DNA of 5,331 nucleotides from Burkholderiaceae bacterium (GTDB lineage Bacteria > Pseudomonadota > Gammaproteobacteria > Burkholderiales > Burkholderiaceae_F): positions 1 through 5,331 of the forward strand of contig JACCYC010000231.1 of assembly GCA_013696665.1 (NCBI GenBank), written 5' to 3'. The notes beneath the pieces are model-generated. The model was not told where the DNA came from. It saw nothing but the letters and a program-made list of their open reading frames with translations, and searched no databases. Positions within the stretch are counted from its first letter, which is position 1. Each line of letters begins with the position of its first letter. Positions 1 to 5,331 of this stretch are shown here, piece after piece. A program made the position numbers and the translations under genes.

Positions 1-108
1 GACTGCTCGATCATGCCGACTCTGGTCAGCGGCAACACCAATGCGCCGGTGATCATGATTGCCGAGAAGGCGGTCGACATGATTCGCGAGGACTCTGCAC
101 GAGAGTAG
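1..108 (+). CDS. GMC-family FAD-dependent oxidoreductase, C-terminal end (partial)
   Basis: Only the last 35 codons are present, in frame from base 1 to a TAG stop at 106-108. The visible peptide contains CSIMPTLVSGNTNAPVIMIA followed by EKAVDMI. This is the characteristic C-terminal block of GMC oxidoreductases (choline dehydrogenase BetA and related alcohol dehydrogenases), where the SGNTNAP segment lies near the flavin and carries an active-site Asn in family members. Such enzymes oxidise primary alcohols to aldehydes with FAD. The substrate cannot be read from this fragment. In a sulfonate operon, an isethionate dehydrogenase (IseJ-like, a GMC protein known from sulfonate-degrading Cupriavidus) or another hydroxysulfonate dehydrogenase is a reasonable inference, but a choline-type or generic alcohol dehydrogenase is equally compatible. 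The 48-base gap to the aminotransferase gene suggests the same transcript. The family call is firm; the function is open. Confidence 0.85.
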   Translation, partial: DCSIMPTLVSGNTNAPVIMIAEKAVDMIREDSARE

Positions 109-145
109 GATTGAAAATCTGCCCGATTCCTCAGCCCGCAGCACC

Positions 146-150
146 AGGAG
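146..150 (+). promoter_or_regulatory. Ribosome binding site of the aminotransferase gene
   Basis: AGGAG lies six bases before the ATG at 157 and supports that start. The rest of the 109-156 gap shows no clear promoter or hairpin. Confidence 0.75.
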
Positions 151-156
151 ACCACG

Positions 157-1500
157 ATGGGCCACGCCGAAACAAAGCTTCAGGACGTGCCGAACACGAG
201 AGCTATCTCGATGGACGAGTACTGGATGCCGTTCACGCCGAACCGCGACTTCAAACACGAACCGAAAATGGTCGTGCGCGCAGAAGGCATGTACTTGTGG
301 AACGAACGCGGCGAGCGTTTGATCGACGCCTCGTCGGGTCTGTTCTGCGTCAATGCCGGTCATTGCCGCAAGGAGATCGCGGACGCCGTCGGCGCCCAAC
401 TTCGCGAGCTCGACCTCATTGCGCCGTTCACGCGCGGCCATCCCAAGCAGTTCGAGCTCGCGACGCGCGTCGCGGCAATGACGCCCGGCGATTTGAATCG
501 GATCTTCTTTACGAACTCGGGCTCGGAAGCCGTCGACACCGCAATGAAGGTCGCACTTGCCTATTGGCAGGCGAAGGGGCAGGGCGGGCGCACGATGTTC
601 ATCTCGCGCGAGCGCGCATATCACGGGGTCAACTTCGGCGGCATATCGCTCGCGGGGATCGCCAATAACCGGCGCCGCTTCGGGCCGACGCTGCCCGGCG
701 TTGCTCACATGCGGCATACGCATGTCAAAGAGAACTTCTTTCAGCCGGGCGAGGGCGCGCACGGCGTGGAGCTCGCCGAAGATCTGGTGCGCTTTATCAA
801 TTTGTACGGCGCAGAGAACATCGCCGCGTGCTTTGTCGAGCCGATCGCCGGCTCAACGGGTTGTCTGGTGCCGCCAGCCGGATATCTAAAAAGACTGCGT
901 GAAATCTGCGATGCGCATTCGATTCTGCTCGTGTTCGACGAAGTGATCACCGGTTTTGGCCGCACCGGCCAGAATTTTGCAGCGCAAAGCTTTGGCGTGA
1001 CGCCCGACCTGATGACGATGGCTAAGGGCATCACCAACGGCGCGCAGCCGATGGGCGCGGTGGCTATCAGCGAACGCATTCACAACGCAATCTTCAATTC
1101 GGCGCCGGAGGGTGGAATCGAGTTCTTCCACGGTTACACGTACTCGGGGCATCCTGCGGCGTGCGCCGCCGGGCTGGCGACGCTCGATATCTATCAGCGC
1201 GAAGGTTTGTTCGAGCGTGGCCGTGCGCTGTCGCCCTACTTTCTGGACGGGCTGTTTTCGCTGCGCGATGTGCCGGTCGTCGCAGATGTCAGAGGGTATG
1301 GGCTGTTCGGCGCCGTTGACGTGCAGACCGAAGGAACGCCTGGCAAGCGCGGGCACGCGTTTCAGAAGAAGCTTTTTGACAACGGATTGCATCTGAAAGC
1401 AACCGGCGACAGCGCGATCGTCGCACCCCCGCTAATTGCGGAGCGCGCGCATGTCGACAGCATTATCGAGATTCTGCGGCGGACACTGAAATCAATTTAG
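157..1500 (+). CDS. Class III PLP-dependent aminotransferase (omega-amino acid:pyruvate type; taurine:pyruvate aminotransferase candidate)
   Basis: A full-length 447-residue fold-type I aminotransferase, the usual size for the beta-alanine/omega-amino-acid:pyruvate transaminase group. Visible family marks are the N-terminal YWMPFTPNRDFK block (about residues 22-33), SGSEAVDTA at 121-129 (cofactor phosphate binding), AYHG at 154-157 with the aromatic Tyr155 that stacks on PLP, VFDEVITGFGRTG with the PLP-pyridine-binding Asp261, and TMAKGITNGAQPMG with the Schiff-base Lys290. The reaction is transfer of a terminal amino group, usually to pyruvate, giving an aldehyde and alanine in the cytoplasm. 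Because tauABC follows 27 bases downstream, the amino donor is probably an aminosulfonate: taurine (Tpa activity giving sulfoacetaldehyde), homotaurine or a C3 amino-hydroxysulfonate. Sequence alone cannot separate these from beta-alanine transaminase, so no symbol is given. All catalytic residues are present and there is no frameshift. Confidence 0.9.
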   Translation: MGHAETKLQDVPNTRAISMDEYWMPFTPNRDFKHEPKMVVRAEGMYLWNERGERLIDASSGLFCVNAGHCRKEIADAVGAQLRELDLIAPFTRGHPKQFELATRVAAMTPGDLNRIFFTNSGSEAVDTAMKVALAYWQAKGQGGRTMFISRERAYHGVNFGGISLAGIANNRRRFGPTLPGVAHMRHTHVKENFFQPGEGAHGVELAEDLVRFINLYGAENIAACFVEPIAGSTGCLVPPAGYLKRLREICDAHSILLVFDEVITGFGRTGQNFAAQSFGVTPDLMTMAKGITNGAQPMGAVAISERIHNAIFNSAPEGGIEFFHGYTYSGHPAACAAGLATLDIYQREGLFERGRALSPYFLDGLFSLRDVPVVADVRGYGLFGAVDVQTEGTPGKRGHAFQKKLFDNGLHLKATGDSAIVAPPLIAERAHVDSIIEILRRTLKSI

Positions 1501-1515
1501 TCAAAGTCGTTTTAC

Positions 1516-1522
1516 GGGGAGG
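1516..1522 (+). promoter_or_regulatory. Strong ribosome binding site of tauA
   Basis: GGGGAGG sits five bases before the ATG at 1528. It is the best Shine-Dalgarno match in the window and fits the need for high synthesis of a periplasmic binding protein relative to its ATPase and permease. Confidence 0.85.
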
Positions 1523-1527
1523 TAAAA

Positions 1528-2532
1528 ATGAAGCGCTTTATTGCATCGTTATCAGTAGTGTCGGCAATGATCGTATCGACGCTGGCCCTTGCGCAGACAA
1601 AAGAAGTGACGATCGGCTACCAGGACATGGTGGTCCCGTATCGCGTTGCGCAGGAAGCCAAGGCGCTTGAGAAGGCCACTGGCTACAAAATCAACTGGCG
1701 ACAGTTCGGGGGCGGGGGCGAAGTCATCAAGGCAATGGCTTCGGGCGCGGTGAACATCGGCGAGGTCGGATCGGCCGGTATATCTGCCGCAGTGTCGCGC
1801 GGCGAGCCGCTCGAGCTGTTCTGGATTCTTGACGATATTGGTAGTGCGGAAGCGCTGGTTGTTAAAAACAGCTCCGGCATCAAGTCGCTGGCCGATTTGA
1901 AAGGCAAGAAGATCGCGATGCCGTTTAATTCGACCACGCACTTTCACACGATGGTCGCGCTCGAGCAGGCGAAGATCAATCCTGCCGACGTGCAGATCCT
2001 GAACATGCGTCCGCCGGAAGTTCGCGCCGCATGGCAGCGCGGGGACATCGACGCGACGTTCATCTGGGACCCGGTGCTTGCCGAAGCGAAGAAAGACGGC
2101 ACAGTGATTCTGACGTCGGGAAAGATCTCCGCTGACACAGGTAAAGCGACATTCGATGGCTATGTGGTCAATCGCGACTGGGCGAAGGCGAACAAGGACT
2201 TCATGGTCAAGTTCGTCAAGGTGCTTGCCGCGGCCGATGACACGTACCGCAACAACAAGGCGAAGTTTGTGAAGGACTCGGCCGAAGCGAAGGCGATTGC
2301 AAAGTGGTCAGGTGCCAAGCAGGAAGACGTAGCGGCCAGCATGGCGCTGTATGCGTTTCCAACTGCGCAGGAGCAATCGAGCAAGTGGCTTGGCGGCGGC
2401 AAGGAGTCGGTAGCTGCCAAGGCGCTAACCGCGACAGCTGACTTTCAACTTTCGCAGAAACAGATTGAGAAAAAGCTGCCGGACTATTCTGTGGCGGTCA
2501 ATCCATCGTATGTGCAGGAAGCGATGAAATAG
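1528..2532 (+). CDS. tauA: Taurine/sulfonate ABC transporter periplasmic substrate-binding protein
   Basis: A 334-residue secreted binding protein of the TauA/SsuA (NMT1-like, type II periplasmic fold) family, close to the usual length. Residues 1-22 form a Sec signal peptide: KR near the start, a hydrophobic core and ALA-Q at the cleavage point, giving a mature protein beginning near Gln23. TauA-type marks include VTIGYQDMVVPYRVAQ after the signal, the EVGSAGISAA turn, EALVVK, PFNSTTHFH at 132-140 and AAWQRGDIDATFIWDP at 167-182; these resemble E. coli TauA more than SsuA. It captures the sulfonate in the periplasm and delivers it to the TauC permease. The substrate is probably taurine or a similar small aminosulfonate, but family members vary. 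The gene lies between the aminotransferase and tauB with very short gaps, and the TAG stop is eight bases before the inferred tauB start. Confidence 0.92.
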   Translation: MKRFIASLSVVSAMIVSTLALAQTKEVTIGYQDMVVPYRVAQEAKALEKATGYKINWRQFGGGGEVIKAMASGAVNIGEVGSAGISAAVSRGEPLELFWILDDIGSAEALVVKNSSGIKSLADLKGKKIAMPFNSTTHFHTMVALEQAKINPADVQILNMRPPEVRAAWQRGDIDATFIWDPVLAEAKKDGTVILTSGKISADTGKATFDGYVVNRDWAKANKDFMVKFVKVLAAADDTYRNNKAKFVKDSAEAKAIAKWSGAKQEDVAASMALYAFPTAQEQSSKWLGGGKESVAAKALTATADFQLSQKQIEKKLPDYSVAVNPSYVQEAMK

Positions 2533-2536
2533 AGGG
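2532..2536 (+). promoter_or_regulatory. Shine-Dalgarno supporting the CTG start of tauB
   Basis: GAGGG overlaps the last base of the tauA TAG stop and ends four bases before CTG 2541. The spacing is slightly short but workable. No ATG, GTG or TTG in the tauB frame lies between the tauA stop and Walker A, so this site is what decides the start. A ribosome ending tauA would already be positioned here. Confidence 0.55.
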
Positions 2537-2540
2537 TCCG

Positions 2541-3338
2541 CTGAGCAAGCTCGAAGTCCGGCATCTTTCTGTTCATTACACCGGCCTCCATGGGGCGGCC
2601 GGCACCCACGCACTGGCAGATGTCAACCTAACGCTCGATCCCGGCGACTTTGTCGTCGCGCTCGGTGCGTCGGGATGCGGTAAGACCACGCTGCTCTCGT
2701 GCATCGCTGGGTTCATGCCGTTTTCTTCCGGCGAGATCGTGCTCGACGGCACGCCGGTTGTCGGTCCGGGTGCCGAGCGCGGGGTGGTGTTTCAGAAGCA
2801 CGCGCTGATGCCGTGGCTGGATGTGGTTGAAAACGTCGAATTCGGTCTGAAGATGCGCGGGCTTGGCAAGGCTGAGCGCCGCGAGATCGCCCTTCAGAAG
2901 CTTGCTGCAGTCGGTCTCGAGAAATTCGCCGCTTCACCGGTCTATCAGATTTCGGGGGGCATGCAGCAGCGTGTGGGCCTTGCACGGTCGCTCGCAAGTG
3001 ACCCCGAAGTGATGCTAATGGACGAACCGCTCGGCGCACTCGACGCGCTGACACGCGAGCAGCAGCAGGAGCTGATTCTCGAGCTCTGGTGGAAAACACA
3101 AAAAATGTTCTTCTTCATTACGCACAGCGTCGAGGAGGCGCTGTTCCTTGCGACCGAGCTGGTCGTGATGACCCCGTCGCCGGGCCGCATCGCGCATCGC
3201 TACCATCTCGATTTCGGCCGTCGCTTCATCGAGTGCCGCAATGCGCGCGCCGTAAAGTCCGATCCCGAGTTCATTCGCGTGCGCGAAGAAATATTGCAAC
3301 TGATTCATTCAGCGCCTGAAGTTCGCGAAGCGGCGTAA
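2541..3338 (+). CDS. tauB: Taurine/sulfonate ABC transporter ATP-binding protein (inferred CTG start)
   Basis: An ABC ATPase of the TauB/SsuB family; 265 residues if translation starts at CTG 2541. All nucleotide-binding motifs are present: Walker A GASGCGKTT at 42-50 (Lys48), Q-loop Gln85 in VVFQKHALMPW, signature SGGMQQR at 138-144, Walker B VMLMDEP with Asp161 and Glu162, D-loop GALD at 165-168 and switch His195 in FITHSVEEA. The first in-frame ATG (2715) lies after Walker A and cannot be the real start. Upstream, the frame reads xSKLEVRHLSV, the normal N-terminus of the family (MSKLEV-), with CTG in the initiator position behind a GAGGG. It energises uptake by binding the cytoplasmic loops of TauC. 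The stop TAA shares its last A with the ATG of tauC (TAATG), implying coupled translation. Confidence 0.9.
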   Translation: MSKLEVRHLSVHYTGLHGAAGTHALADVNLTLDPGDFVVALGASGCGKTTLLSCIAGFMPFSSGEIVLDGTPVVGPGAERGVVFQKHALMPWLDVVENVEFGLKMRGLGKAERREIALQKLAAVGLEKFAASPVYQISGGMQQRVGLARSLASDPEVMLMDEPLGALDALTREQQQELILELWWKTQKMFFFITHSVEEALFLATELVVMTPSPGRIAHRYHLDFGRRFIECRNARAVKSDPEFIRVREEILQLIHSAPEVREAA

Positions 3339-4213
3339 TGAGCGCACCCAGTCATATCGAAGTTGCCGCCAACGCCGAAGTTACGCGTAGCGACGCTGCA
3401 ACGGCGGCGTCTATTCGTCATGTCAGCGGCTACAGCGTGCCTGGCGAGGGTTCGAGCACGACGATCGCCGTCGTGACGGTTGTCGTGCTGCTGCTGCTCT
3501 GGTGGGTCGCTACGCACAATGGCTGGATCCGCGACCTGTTCCTGCCAACGCCTGAGCGAATCATCACGAGCTTCGCAGACGCGTGGAAGGGCGAGATCCA
3601 GGGCGGCCGCCCGCTGCCCGAGCATTTCGGATGGAGCTTGTTCCGTGTGTTTACCGCATTCGCACTCGCGTGCGTGACAGCGATTCCGGTCGGCATTGCG
3701 ATGGGAGTCTCGCGCATCGCGCGCGGCATCTTCGATCCGCCGGTTGAGTTCTATCGTCCGCTGCCACCCCTTGCGTACCTGCCCTTGATCGTCATCTGGT
3801 TCGGCATTGAGGAGACGGCGAAGATTGTGTTGATCTATCTTGCGTGCTTCGCACCGCTTGCAATGGCGGCCCGCGCCGGTGTGAAGAGCGTGATGATCGA
3901 GCAGATCAACGCCGCTTATTCGTTGGGCGCATCGAAGTGGCAGGTCATTCGACACGTCGTTATTCCGGCCGCGCTGCCTGAGATCTTTACCGGCATGCGG
4001 ATCGCCATCGGGTTCGGTTGGACCACACTCGTCGCTGCCGAAATGGTCGCCGCCAATGCGGGCCTGGGCCAGATGGTGCTCAATGCGTCCAACTTTCTGC
4101 GGACCGACGTCGTCATCATGGGAATTTTCGTGATCGGCGTCGTCGCCTATGCGTTCGACCTGCTGATGCGCCACATCGAACGTGCGGTCGTTCCATGGAA
4201 AGGTCGCGCATGA
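3338..4213 (+). CDS. tauC: Taurine/sulfonate ABC transporter permease
   Basis: A 291-residue integral membrane permease of the TauC/SsuC (BPD_transp_1) family, near the usual length with a somewhat long polar N-terminus of about 40 residues. Hydrophobic segments visible at roughly 42-59, 102-124, 145-157, 161-178, 222-239 and 258-277 fit the usual six-helix arrangement. The cytoplasmic EAA loop is clear at about 192-214 (AAYSLGASKWQVIRHVVIPA followed by ALP, with the conserved Gly197), where the ATPase TauB docks. FLPTPERI after the first helix and YRPLPPLAYLPLIVIWFGI are typical of the sulfonate permeases. The ATG overlaps the tauB stop by one base and has only a weak purine stretch upstream, so its translation probably depends on tauB. 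Its own stop overlaps the next start (ATGA). A dimer of this protein forms the channel. Confidence 0.92.
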   Translation: MSAPSHIEVAANAEVTRSDAATAASIRHVSGYSVPGEGSSTTIAVVTVVVLLLLWWVATHNGWIRDLFLPTPERIITSFADAWKGEIQGGRPLPEHFGWSLFRVFTAFALACVTAIPVGIAMGVSRIARGIFDPPVEFYRPLPPLAYLPLIVIWFGIEETAKIVLIYLACFAPLAMAARAGVKSVMIEQINAAYSLGASKWQVIRHVVIPAALPEIFTGMRIAIGFGWTTLVAAEMVAANAGLGQMVLNASNFLRTDVVIMGIFVIGVVAYAFDLLMRHIERAVVPWKGRA

Positions 4214-5028
4214 ACAATTCTCGGATTTCGCTTTTCGTTCGCAATGGCCTGATGAACCTCCGCGATGCAATTGCAATATTTTTTGCGCTAGCACCAGGTG
4301 TTGTCGGTGGGGCATCGGCCCAACCAACCGCAGCCTTGCCGGTGCGATATGCATTGCTTTCGGCGGTCGGCGATCAGCTGACGGTCGTGCACGCAAGGAT
4401 GCAGACCGGCAGCCGTCTCGACCGCAATGAGCGCGAAGTCGCTGCGTTGCCTGATAGTGCTCTCGATCGCGTAGTTCTTCGCAACCTGAACGCTGCTTTG
4501 AAAAAGGCCGCGCCTGAAGTCGAAGTGGCAGCGCTGGCTGCGGCGAACGCAAGCTTGTTTCAGGTGCAGCGCGATGTTCTGTCCGGCAACAAACCTGTTG
4601 ACGCAACGGTTCGAGCCTTTGCATCCGCACTGCCTCCCGGTGGTACTGATCGACTGCTGCTGGTGCTCAAGCATCGGTCCGATGCGCGGATACCGGTAGT
4701 CAGCGGAGCCATCGGCGTCGGACGATTGGAGGGAGTCGGTTTTTATGTGGACCGGGTGACCCGCGTAAAATCCATGGAAACAGGCGCCTCGGGCACTGGC
4801 TTTCTCGCGCCGTTTGCTTATGTGCGATTGGTAATCGCTGACCCCGATGGACGTGTGCTAGCAGAGCGAGCGGTCGAAGCTGCTGCAACAATCGGCATGG
4901 GCGACTCGCGAGACGCTATGCAGCCGTGGGAGTTGCTCGATGCCAGTGCCAAAGTCACCGTGCTGGACCGCTTGCTGAGGCGTGAGATCGAAAAGACCTT
5001 GCCGGCACTGGTCGCGGCAGCAAAATAG
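4210..5028 (+). CDS. Predicted secreted protein of unknown function
   Basis: A 272-residue protein that I do not recognise. The ATG at 4210 overlaps the tauC stop as ATGA and has AAAGG about six bases upstream, which favours this start; an in-frame ATG at 4252 (Met15) is an alternative that would give a more ordinary 23-residue signal peptide. Either way a hydrophobic stretch around residues 20-34 ends in GGASA-Q, predicting signal peptidase I cleavage after Ala37 and a mature periplasmic protein of about 235 residues. There is no lipobox, no cysteine and no later transmembrane segment. The mature part alternates predicted helices (DRVVLRNLNAALKKAAPEVE; VLDRLLRREIEKTLPALVAA) with beta-rich stretches (DRLLLVLKHR; GVGFYVDRV; FAYVRLVIADPDGRVLAE), a mixed alpha/beta pattern without visible catalytic or metal motifs. 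Its position between transporter and sulfo-lyase genes suggests a sulfonate-linked envelope role; this is inference. Confidence 0.8.
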   Translation: MNNSRISLFVRNGLMNLRDAIAIFFALAPGVVGGASAQPTAALPVRYALLSAVGDQLTVVHARMQTGSRLDRNEREVAALPDSALDRVVLRNLNAALKKAAPEVEVAALAAANASLFQVQRDVLSGNKPVDATVRAFASALPPGGTDRLLLVLKHRSDARIPVVSGAIGVGRLEGVGFYVDRVTRVKSMETGASGTGFLAPFAYVRLVIADPDGRVLAERAVEAAATIGMGDSRDAMQPWELLDASAKVTVLDRLLRREIEKTLPALVAAAK

Positions 5029-5063
5029 CCAACGGTGTAAAAGCGTCACTTGTGGAGAAAGAA

Positions 5064-5331
5064 ATGATTCATTTCGTAGTGCATGACGAGCATGACTCTG
5101 TGGGCGTCGTTGTGGTCGAGGGCATTCGGGCCGGTGATGAGCTGACCGGCTGGATCATGGATCAGGATAAGACACTGATCACCAAAGTGATGAACGACGT
5201 TCCGATCGGCCACAAGATCGCAATCCGCGATCTGCAGAACGACGACACGGTGATCAAGTACGGTACCGACATCGGGCGCACGATCGCGCCGATCAAAGTC
5301 GGCGAACATCTGCATGTGCACAACGTTAAAA
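5064..5331 (+). CDS. suyA: (2R)-3-sulfolactate sulfo-lyase alpha subunit / UxaA-family SAF-domain protein (partial at 3' edge)
   Basis: Eighty-nine codons are visible; the frame is open at the window edge. ATG 5064 has GGAG (5054-5057) six bases upstream. The protein is a SAF domain of the UxaA family: DSVGVVVVEGIRAG at 11-24, GWIMDQD at 29-35, VPIGHKIAIRDL at 46-57, DTVIKYGTDIGR at 61-72 and GEHLHVHNVK at 80-89. The HxHN ending is where these small proteins normally finish, so probably only a few residues are missing. The GWIMD segment and the sulfonate neighbourhood point to SuyA rather than the N-terminal part of altronate or galactarate dehydratase. SuyA pairs with the larger SuyB, expected immediately downstream, to split 3-sulfolactate into pyruvate and sulfite in the cytoplasm. 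An altronate-dehydratase-like small subunit acting on another hydroxy acid remains possible. Confidence 0.75.
   Translation, partial: MIHFVVHDEHDSVGVVVVEGIRAGDELTGWIMDQDKTLITKVMNDVPIGHKIAIRDLQNDDTVIKYGTDIGRTIAPIKVGEHLHVHNVK

Noticed and set aside
111..668. 185-codon plus-strand frame overlapping the aminotransferase start
   Set aside because: It is Arg-rich and without domain content, and it overlaps in another frame the N-terminal part of the aminotransferase whose conserved motifs are unambiguous.
886..1392. 168-codon minus-strand open frame inside the aminotransferase gene
   Set aside because: It is fully covered by a strongly conserved gene on the other strand and shows low-complexity basic composition and no motif.
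1501..1527. Possible terminator or promoter between the aminotransferase and tauA
   Set aside because: The 27 bases hold only a TTTT run and the strong Shine-Dalgarno; no stem-loop and no room for a complete promoter.
2715..3338. Short version of tauB starting at ATG 2715
   Set aside because: It would lack Walker A (2664-2690), while the upstream frame continues with clear ABC ATPase sequence.
4018..4209. Possible 64-residue N-terminal extension of the unknown protein
   Set aside because: The upstream in-frame ATG at 4018 lies deep inside tauC, the extension is Arg/Gly-rich out-of-frame tauC sequence, and it would bury the signal peptide. The ATGA start at 4210 is far better.
3305..4630. 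441-codon open frame on the minus strand
   Set aside because: It lies opposite tauC and the following gene, its translation is rich in R, H, D and Q with no domain, and it spans an intergenic junction. It is the usual antisense shadow of high-GC coding sequence.
5046..5321. 91-codon minus-strand open frame opposite suyA
   Set aside because: It mirrors the SAF-domain gene and has no recognisable domain; the plus-strand frame has both a ribosome binding site and family motifs.

Overview
The window looks like a chromosomal or megaplasmid segment of a Burkholderiales betaproteobacterium (Burkholderia/Paraburkholderia/Caballeronia type). This is inferred from the high-GC codon use, the tight gene packing and the resemblance of the proteins to that group; no taxonomic marker is present. 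Every recognisable gene lies on the + strand, and the genes together look like part of one sulfonate (C-SO3) uptake and catabolism operon.

Layout: (1) positions 1-108 hold the last 35 codons of a GMC-family flavoprotein oxidoreductase. (2) 157-1500 is a complete class III, PLP-dependent omega-amino-acid:pyruvate type aminotransferase. (3) 1528-4213 is a complete TauABC-type ABC importer: periplasmic binding protein, ATPase and permease. (4) 4210-5028 is an unrecognised protein with an N-terminal signal sequence, overlapping tauC by four bases. (5) 5064-5331 is a SAF-domain protein that best fits SuyA, the small subunit of (2R)-3-sulfolactate sulfo-lyase. It runs off the right edge probably only a few codons before its end. 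The gaps are 48, 27, 8, 0 (overlap), 0 (overlap) and 35 bases. I saw no terminator-like hairpin or convincing promoter in any of them, so co-transcription is likely, with the promoter upstream of the window.

Working model: TauABC brings a sulfonate, probably an aminosulfonate, into the cytoplasm. The class III aminotransferase removes the amino group to give a sulfo-aldehyde, and the GMC enzyme may oxidise a related hydroxysulfonate. SuyA, with a SuyB expected just downstream, would cleave sulfite from 3-sulfolactate to give pyruvate. The set is unusual because classical taurine degradation uses Xsc rather than SuyAB after the transaminase, so the real substrate is open. Two points deserve attention: tauB appears to start at a CTG codon, and the signal-peptide protein between transporter and lyase has no assigned role. 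There are no RNA genes, CRISPR arrays, insertion sequences or obvious repeats. No intergenic stretch is longer than 48 bases.
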